From Pegoplata infirma (taxonomy: Eukaryota; Arthropoda; Insecta; Diptera; Anthomyiidae), in NCBI GenBank assembly GCA_963921195.1, contig OY992537.1, forward strand, positions 174,237,021-174,301,020: a stretch of 64,000 nt of DNA, in the 5' to 3' direction. Below are positions 57,737-64,000 of this stretch, one piece after another; within the stretch, counting starts at the first letter, position 1, and every line of letters begins with the position of its first letter. The notes under the pieces were generated by a model. The model saw only the letters and a program-made list of their open reading frames with translations. It was not told the DNA's origin and did no database searches. The position numbers and the translations under genes are program-made.

Positions 57737-57977
57737 ACACACGGAAAACAAAAAAAAAATAAGTAAAGCTAAAAATTTAATTAAACAATTAATTATATTA
57801 ATTAAATATTTAATTAATATTAAACTAAAAGAAAAACAATTAAAATGTTAATTAAAAAAAAGTTAAAAATTTTATGAAACAATTAATTATCTAATTTAAA
57901 AATTTAATTGATATTAAATTAAAAAACCATTAAAATTTAAATTAAAATAAAATATACGATATTATTTTCTGTGTATA
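57737..57977. mobile_element. Short AT-only MITE, ACACRGAAAA ends
   Basis: Left ACACACGGAAAACAAAAA and inverted right TATACACAGAAAATAATA bound about 240 bp made almost only of TTAATTA-like sequence. It resembles the element end at 47441. Confidence 0.6.
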
Positions 57978-59380
57978 AAACAAACACTCCGTAGGGGAAA
58001 TTAAAGGAAACGGGACTCTTATCTTGATCCTTCTATTATCCGGTATTTAATATTACCGCTAACAAAGTGAAGGCGGACGTGCTATTATGGTATATATTTA
58101 TCCTTTCCTTAAGTGTTGGCAATCCTTGCAAAATATTTTCACGATAAAACGATTGGCACATAATGTTTTGCAATATAAGCTTTTTATTATATGTTCATAC
58201 TTTGAAAAAAAAAAAGAAATATATACGAGGACGATACATTTTATTGTTTATTGAAAAACCACATACCTTGTGACAACATCAATATAATCTATAACAAATA
58301 GAATTTGTTGTTTGCATGTTTAGTACCAGATACTTGTGGTTTTTACGCGTTTTAATACAGACCTAACGAAAGAATGAAATAAATATTAAGTATACGTACC
58401 ATAGCAACATGACAATACTGGAAGGGGGGGCTATAGACACTTGTTGTATATGGTATTCCTTGATGTCCTGGGGTATCATATTTGTGAAGAAGGGGGGGAG
58501 GGCAGTAAAGCAAGAGACATAATGAATTACCTTTATTGACAAGTTAATGTTTATAGGTGTCATCATCACCATCATCATCATCAGGAGTAGTAGCAGTAGA
58601 GACATTGATATACCCTCCATTCTATGTACCTTTCCTTTATGTCCGCATCATTATCGCTGGCTGATTTTTTTAGATTGTCTAACAATCGCGTGAATTGGTC
58701 CCCAAGCTATATTTTTTTACTATCGTTGCTGAAAAATGATACTCGTTGTTTGGTTTGACGTTCCTTTGGTATATGTTATCATTGTAATCTATAAAGAGAT
58801 TAATAAATTATGTATTTCTATTTTTGTTGATATTTAGTTGTACCTTCGTTGTTAATTTTATTTCTTTCGATATTGCCGTATTTGTATTAAGGACTTTTTT
58901 CTTTCTTTGAAAGTATCCTTGTATCATGTAGCATGTGATGGATGTTGTTGTCTTTCTATTGTTTTAATTCACCTTGTTACACACGCAAACATTATAAACT
59001 TTGGAATATTATTGCAAGTTTCAAATTAACGATTAATTTATTGACATTGTCAATTGATTGAGTGTAATTGCTAATGAATGATTATTATTGAATTACAATT
59101 AAGTGATATATGGTGGAACATATTGAAATGTTTAATTTTGTAATATATTTGGGGTGTATTGTATAAAAAATTTAATTATTTTTTGTTAGAAAGCAGTCCT
59201 GTAAATTAAAGATAGCAACAACCAAAATCGGAATGGGATGAAACCGAAAGCAAATGAAAGTTGAAATATTCCATAACAAACCCCTTAAGGCTTTTTTTAA
59301 TTCAGCTCTAAATTTTTTTACATGCATTTGAAGTTGTTTCTTTTAAAATTATAATCCCAGTATGCAAAATGAGTCGATAT
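57978..59380. other. Possibly single-copy non-coding DNA
   Basis: There are no terminal repeats, no partner elsewhere in the window and no plausible gene. A CAT/CAC triplet tract is at 58558-58582, followed by a few AGT/AGC triplets. The 85-codon minus frame over this tract (poly-Met/Leu) is an artefact of the triplets. Confidence 0.45.
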
Positions 59381-59436
59381 CGATTCGAAAAGGAATCGTT
59401 CTCTCCAAGAATTTCATCGATATCGAGTTTGATATA

Positions 59437-60516
59437 CACTCAAAAAAAAGTGAACTAAAATCTGGTAAAATTAACTCAATTTTGAGAAAAAGAGGGAATG
59501 ATTTGGCTCCAAAGATTTTTTTTCTCGGTTTTAGTTCATAATTTTCCCAAAAATTAGGAAAACAAAGTTATTTAATTTTAAGACAATTTTAACTAGAAAA
59601 TGGGAAAAATTATACTTCACATTTTAGAAATAGATTGGGTCTAGACCCTGGACCCATGGGTTCGGACCCCATTTAACTCGAGACCCCGTTGGGTCATTTA
59701 AGGGTCCCCATAGATTTTGAACCAAAACTTATGTCCGTTTCGCTCTAACTTGCTTAGATTTCGAGATACGGTAATAAGGGGCCTGATAGGGCCTTGAGAA
59801 TCTTAAAAACCGGATAACTCAAAAACTATTAATCGGAGGGCTTTCGGCTATTTTGCGGAAGTGTTCTACGAGTCAAGAGCTACAAAAATGCCCTTGGACC
59901 TTTTCTCGTGTTGGCAGTATTTACCGAGATATGTGCATATATAAAATCTCGGGAATTTCAAATTTTAGATCTAAAATTAGGGTCTTGAGATCCCGACAGA
60001 TATGCAGAGCTAGGCTATTCCATATTTTTCTTTGTAGTCTTTCTTTTGAAAATTTCATCCGTTTTGCTCTATCTCGCTTAGTTTTCGAGATATCGCCATT
60101 TTGAATTTTTAACTAAATTCTAAGAAGTTATTTACTAAATTCTCAGAAGTCATTAACTAAATTCTAAGAAGTACACTTTCTCAATTCAAAGAAGAGAAAT
60201 ACGATGATGTTTTTTTTAGTAAATTTTAACTAAACTTGAACTAAATTGTTTTTTAAGAAATATGTCTTAAAAATAAAGATACGATTCTTAGATTTGTGGA
60301 AAATTTCTTTGGCAGTAAGAATTTTTTTCCTAATATTAAAAAAATCCATTTAAAGAAAACTATGAACTAATTATAAGTAAATGAACTAAAATTTTTTCCT
60401 CATAGTTAAGAAAATTTCTCATTTTTAAGTTAAATTTAACTAAATTTTAGGAAAATTCATGATAAATTTTTAAAGACATTTTTTCCTTAATTTTAGTTAT
60501 GTCTTTTTTTTCAGTG
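59437..60516. mobile_element. TA-flanked MITE, intact 1,080-bp family member
   Basis: CACTCAAAAAAAAGTGAACT and, inverted, CACTGAAAAAAAAGACATAA are the ends, with TA outside (59435-59436; 60517-60518). Internal blocks match the interrupted member at 47948-57680 in order, and the cgaacccatgggtcc region matches 35930-36130. The flanks gagtcgatatcgattcg ... catcgatatcgag and atgtcgatatatagc suggest it lies within an older TCGATATCGA-rich repeat. The 83-codon frame at 59853-60104 is not recognised. Confidence 0.88.
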
Positions 60517-60769
60517 TAATGTCGATATATAGCGAGTTTTCTTATGTGGCATGCAAGGTGATATAGAATCGAGTTTTAGTAAAGGTTTCGATTCAAGTTT
60601 TAATCGAAAAATTTCATGGATTTCCAGACATTTGCTTTTTAATAATTTAATTAATTGTGTATTAAATTCCGTAAGAAAAAAAATATTTTACTACTAACTA
60701 CTGCTTACTTACTATTACCTAATTAAATTTATTTATTCTTTAAATTTAATTTTTTCTAATTACTATTTT

Positions 60770-60845
60770 TATCTGCCTCACTTGAGATTTGAACTCAGAA
60801 CTCTAAGTTTACTGGTTTAACGCCTTACTTACTACTTCAGCCAAA
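60770..60845 (-). ncRNA. tRNA-like pol III promoter block
   Basis: On the minus strand TGGCTGAAGTAG resembles a pol III A box and, about 48 bases on, GAGTTCAAATCTC resembles a B box; the T-arm-like stem around TTCAAAT pairs at four of five positions. Acceptor arms do not pair. It may be a decayed tRNA gene or a tRNA-derived SINE head. Confidence 0.4.
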
Positions 60846-60915
60846 GTTTGATCATAAAAGTACTTTTTATACCCTCCAACCACAGTATGGGGGTATACTC
60901 ACTTTGTCATTCCGT

Positions 60916-61639
60916 CCCAGCAAAATTTTCGGTTGCAAAGAACCGATTGTGCAACAACTTATACTTCCCTAGAACCTGTTCTAATTCTTGTGCAACACCG
61001 ATTCTTTTAACAAAGGGATTGTCCCAAAAGCAACAGGTGTTTGTAAGCATAATTAGAACATATTTTTGTTCCTCGGAATCGGTTCTAGAAGTAAAATTTG
61101 GAACAGAAATAAGAATTTAAGAAATATATTGAATTGCGTTAATTTATTTAACAAAGATAAGGACAATTATATATAAATGGAATATTTACATTTTTTTAAC
61201 ACACATTTATCCGTTTTCGCCTACAAAGTTGTATTTTGGACCTTACAATAATGACATACCAGAACATGGATTTTCTGCAAACAAAAATAAAAAAACATAC
61301 TATTATTAGTATTTGTCCCGACCCAGACAATGAAAATGTAATTTACTCACCATTGTTTCAACAATTTTCACGATTATATCGTGCTATTTTAATAGAATTT
61401 CGTGTTTTTTCTTGGTTAACATAAATAAATTGATATTTATTTTTTAATTTTTTTGACACATAATTTTTTTTTAATTCCTGAGAATCAAAATGTTACGAAA
61501 CTTTGATTGCAGAGAACAAGCTTCACAATAATTTTCACTTAACTTGTTCTGAATAATTATTGTGTAATAGTGTATGGTTACCGAAGAACCTGTTCTAGAA
61601 CAAGTGTTGTCAGAATCGGTTCTGAAAAATTTTCCTGGG
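60916..61639. mobile_element. CCCAGC-ended MITE (copy F)
   Basis: CCCAGCAAAATTTTCGGTTG and, inverted, CCCAGGAAAATTTTTCAGAA bound 724 bp with GT on both sides. It is the same subfamily as 34592-35309 but reversed, with most of the length alignable (AAGCAACAGGTGTTTGTAAG; GAACAAGTGTTGTCAGAATC). The flanks join to give the expected host sequence of the calyptrate repeat. Confidence 0.9.
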
Positions 61640-61738
61640 GTGTGTAACACATCGAAATATCGGTCGGGGACCCCACAAAGTATATATAATATTGACCCAT
61701 GATAGAATCTAAGACATTCTAGCGATGTCCGTCCGACC

Positions 61739-62981
61739 CACTGTGGCCGAAATCACTGATCTAGCGGCGCTTAAGTCAAAATTAAAAAATTAAGATCGAT
61801 AAATGTTTTTGCACTGCATCGTTTACCTATACTTTACAGAAAAAATTTAAGTTTTTACTTTTGTTTTGCTTTCAATATTCGCACAGCTGTAAGCTGTCAA
61901 ATATACATTTTCTGCAGCAAGTGTATTGAAGGAATTTGGGGCCTAATAACTCAGTGAGTTTTTCTTGGCACTTTTAAGTCAATTGTTTATACATTTTGAG
62001 CCAAAAAGATTTAATTGAAAGTAAAAGGTATGTTTTAACCATAGGGGTGAAACGAATAAGTTTCGCACATGTGTATGTATTAGTGACGGCACGCGCGTGT
62101 AACTTTTGACGTTTCATACAAAACGTAAACAAACAACGAAAATACAAATGCAAAAGCTCACACGTACAAGCACACGTATTCTAGGCAGAGAAGTAAATTT
62201 AGTAGTATTTTGTATGCGTCCATATTGAAAGTACCAAAATAAGCACTCGTGTTGCATGTCTATATGGTCTGTGGTTTTAACTAAAAAATAAGTGCTTGTG
62301 GCGTGTGTGTATCTAGTTTATTATTAGTGCATTAAAGAAGTTGACATTTGTGATATAAACTATAGTTTCATGGACTGCAACTTTTGAAATTCGATCGTAT
62401 TCGCTCCAATTCCTGTTCTGTCTATTATTTTGGGTTATTTTTGTTGTGACGTTTCAGTATGGCGTGCTAGTTCGCGCAAGTTGTTCGGTTTTTTAAGGTC
62501 CATCTGCCTGTCCAAATAAACAATATAAACGCGATACAGACCACAATTTTCAATCGATTTGGCTAAAATTTGAAATTTAAAATTTTTTATCGAAAGAAAA
62601 AAACCTATTAAATTTTTGAAAAAATCGGTACATGTTATCCCATAGCCCCCATGTTAATTTCCCTTCCAGTTTTACTAAAAAGCCCTAACAATGGTATTTT
62701 AACAAATATCCTCTTGAAATTTGACTGGTAAATGTTTTTTGTAGCCATAAATAATCACTCTAAATTTTAAAGGAATCGGAATATTTTAACTTCTAATCCT
62801 CATACAGACCACCCTCCCGATAGTCACATAAATTTCCCAAAATACATAAAAACACTGAAATAAATAAATATGGTTAAAAATTAAATTCTTTATAAGTTTT
62901 ATAATCACAAATATGCATTGGGCTTTATTATTTTACATTTCAGAATTAAGCGCCGCTAGATTGGATGATTCGGCCACTGTG
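61739..62981. mobile_element. Third Transib-like element, CAC(T/A)GTGGCCGAA ends
   Basis: Left CACTGTG and inverted right CACAGTG are each followed by a 23-bp segment ending ATCTAGCGGC, then gcttaa. Flanking 5-mers are CGACC and CGTCC (4 of 5 match). ATCTAG sits at spacer positions 14-19, exactly as in the element at 38921-39759. The 1.2-kb body has no transposase frame. Confidence 0.78.
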
Positions 62982-63556
62982 CGTCCGTCCGTCTGTAGAA
63001 ATAACGATGCAGTCCAAACCAAAAGAGCTAGACGCCTGAAGCAAGAATATCTCTTATGTTAATGGGCAAGAATATCTCTTATGTTACTGGTAAGGTTAAG
63101 TTCGAAGATAGATGGGCAAAATCGGACCAGGGGAAAAAAACGTTCCCCCTTGAAGAACTAAAACGACCCCTGAAAAATACGATGTTTTTACGAGTTTTTT
63201 TTTTAATTTTTGCTCAACAAATGTAACATTTGTATGCCATATTATGTTCATAGACCTGCGCTTGGACCAAGGGGGTTAGAAAATTCGATTTTTTTCAGGC
63301 CGCTCCCCTTTGAGGGCGTGGTTATAGAAATTCATTAAAACTAATGATAAAAAGTTATTATTTAAGCGTAAATTATCATAAACAAATAATTTGTAAACAT
63401 ATATAGCGGGGGTACAGGTGTCCCCCACCAACTTCACCGACTCCCCCCCCCCCCCCCCCACCACCAAAAACAAAAGACACCCCTGTGATTTTTTTTTAAC
63501 GTGTTGGAGGGTATAAAAGGTTCGGCACAGCCGAATTTAACACTCTCACTTGTTTT

Positions 63557-64000
63557 AAATTACTTTTACTAAAATTTGAATTTTTTTATTATTATTTGAA
63601 TTGCCCTTAAATTATAATTTTTATTATTATTTGAATTACCCTGTTTTTATATTCATTTTATTTTGTTTTGACATAATTCTCATAATTTGAAAATATTTTT
63701 ATATTAGCACAAACAAATTTCAAGTTGTGTATGGCCTAGTTGGCTAGCAGGTTCTGCAGCTTATGATTTGTAATTTTATGGCCTTGGTTCAAACCCCGGT
63801 CGCGGATTTTTTATTTTTTATTTTTTTATTGTTCTGATGTTAGATATAATTTTTTTATAAAAACAATTAAAACTTGTGGAATTTTTGTTAAACTAAATAA
63901 AACTAAAACTCGATGCTATATCTAAAATAAAGATTTTTTTTCGAAGGAACAACAAATACGAGAATTTCTAAAATGTCGATTGGAAATCATTTCGAAATCG
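63557..64000. other. AT-rich DNA around a tRNA-like block
   Basis: Apart from the tRNA-like block at 63732-63806 nothing but AT-rich sequence is visible. Confidence 0.4.
63732..63806 (+). ncRNA. tRNA-like pol III promoter block / SINE head
   Basis: TGGCCTAGTTGG matches the pol III A box and GGTTCAAACCCCGG matches a B box, 54 bases apart as in tRNAs with a long variable arm. T-arm pairing is four of five counting a wobble; acceptor and anticodon arms are poor. A run of six T follows at 63807-63812, a pol III terminator. A decayed tRNA-Leu/Ser-type gene or a tRNA-derived SINE are both possible. Confidence 0.5.

Larger units (their letters stand above)
60868..63556 (+). repeat. Calyptrate-type dispersed repeat, plus strand, split by two insertions
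   Basis: It starts TATACCCTCCAACCACAGTA, continues GGGGTATACTCACTTTGTCA, then cacatcgaaatatcggtc, the GTCCGTCCGTCTGT block (62982-62997), a gggcaaaatcggacc block and the closing GTTCGGCACAGCCGAATTTA with CACTCTCACTTGTT (63515-63556). Insertions are MITE copy F (60916-61639) and a Transib-like element (61739-62981). ATACCCTCC at the start and GGAGGGTAT at the end look like terminal inverted repeats. A poly-C run is at 63443-63459. Confidence 0.8.

Noticed and set aside
58363..58620. 85-codon minus frame with poly-Met/Leu
   Set aside because: Produced by the CAT/AGT triplet tract; no support as a protein.

Overview
The window has no convincing host protein-coding gene. The longest open frame is 158 codons and shows no recognisable domain. 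It reads as AT-rich, repeat-saturated dipteran DNA, most likely from a calyptrate fly (blowfly, flesh fly or house fly relatives). That inference rests on LINE 3' ends with AACCT tails and on a dispersed repeat ending in a GGTTCGGCACAGCCG block, a type I associate with calyptrate genomes. No database was searched.

Layout. 1-2050: a 547-bp unit in tandem, then the same unit inverted. 2256-4520: a dispersed repeat (minus strand) broken by a LINE 3' end, a foldback MITE and a TA-flanked MITE. 4561-12985: a 35-bp satellite in old and young copies, interrupted by MITEs and a 5.8-kb interval with inverted ends. 13976-19590: two hAT elements with 8-bp target duplications, LINE fragments with RNase H remnants and smaller MITEs. 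20711-24936: a CACTA-like element that contains a hAT element, which itself contains a 35-bp satellite array. 26790-29200: more of that satellite, opposite strand. 29283-31295: a Transib-like element. 33590-37815: a decayed LINE broken by a hAT, which is broken by a second hAT, which holds a further MITE. 38921-39759: a Transib-like element whose ends look like 23-spacer recombination signals. 40241-43215: LINE and possible LTR-element scraps. 44130-47320: a ~135-bp tandem array with a ~1.2-kb higher-order period. 47948-57680: one TA-flanked MITE inflated to 9.7 kb by nested insertions. 59437-63556: an uninterrupted copy of that MITE and a second long copy of the calyptrate repeat, itself broken by a MITE and a third Transib-like element. 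Two tRNA-like promoter blocks lie near the right end.

The window is best understood as layers of insertion. Target-site duplications, and copies of the same family elsewhere in the window, allow several layers to be ordered. Nearly all DNA elements appear non-autonomous: I found no transposase reading frame. LINE coding remnants carry stops, frameshifts and, in one copy, a changed catalytic residue. The most interesting items are the RSS-like Transib ends, the two-palindrome 35-bp satellite carried inside a hAT element, arrays of YY1/Pho-like and DRE-like motifs inside transposons, and a group of CCCAGC-ended MITEs with 2-3 bp target duplications.
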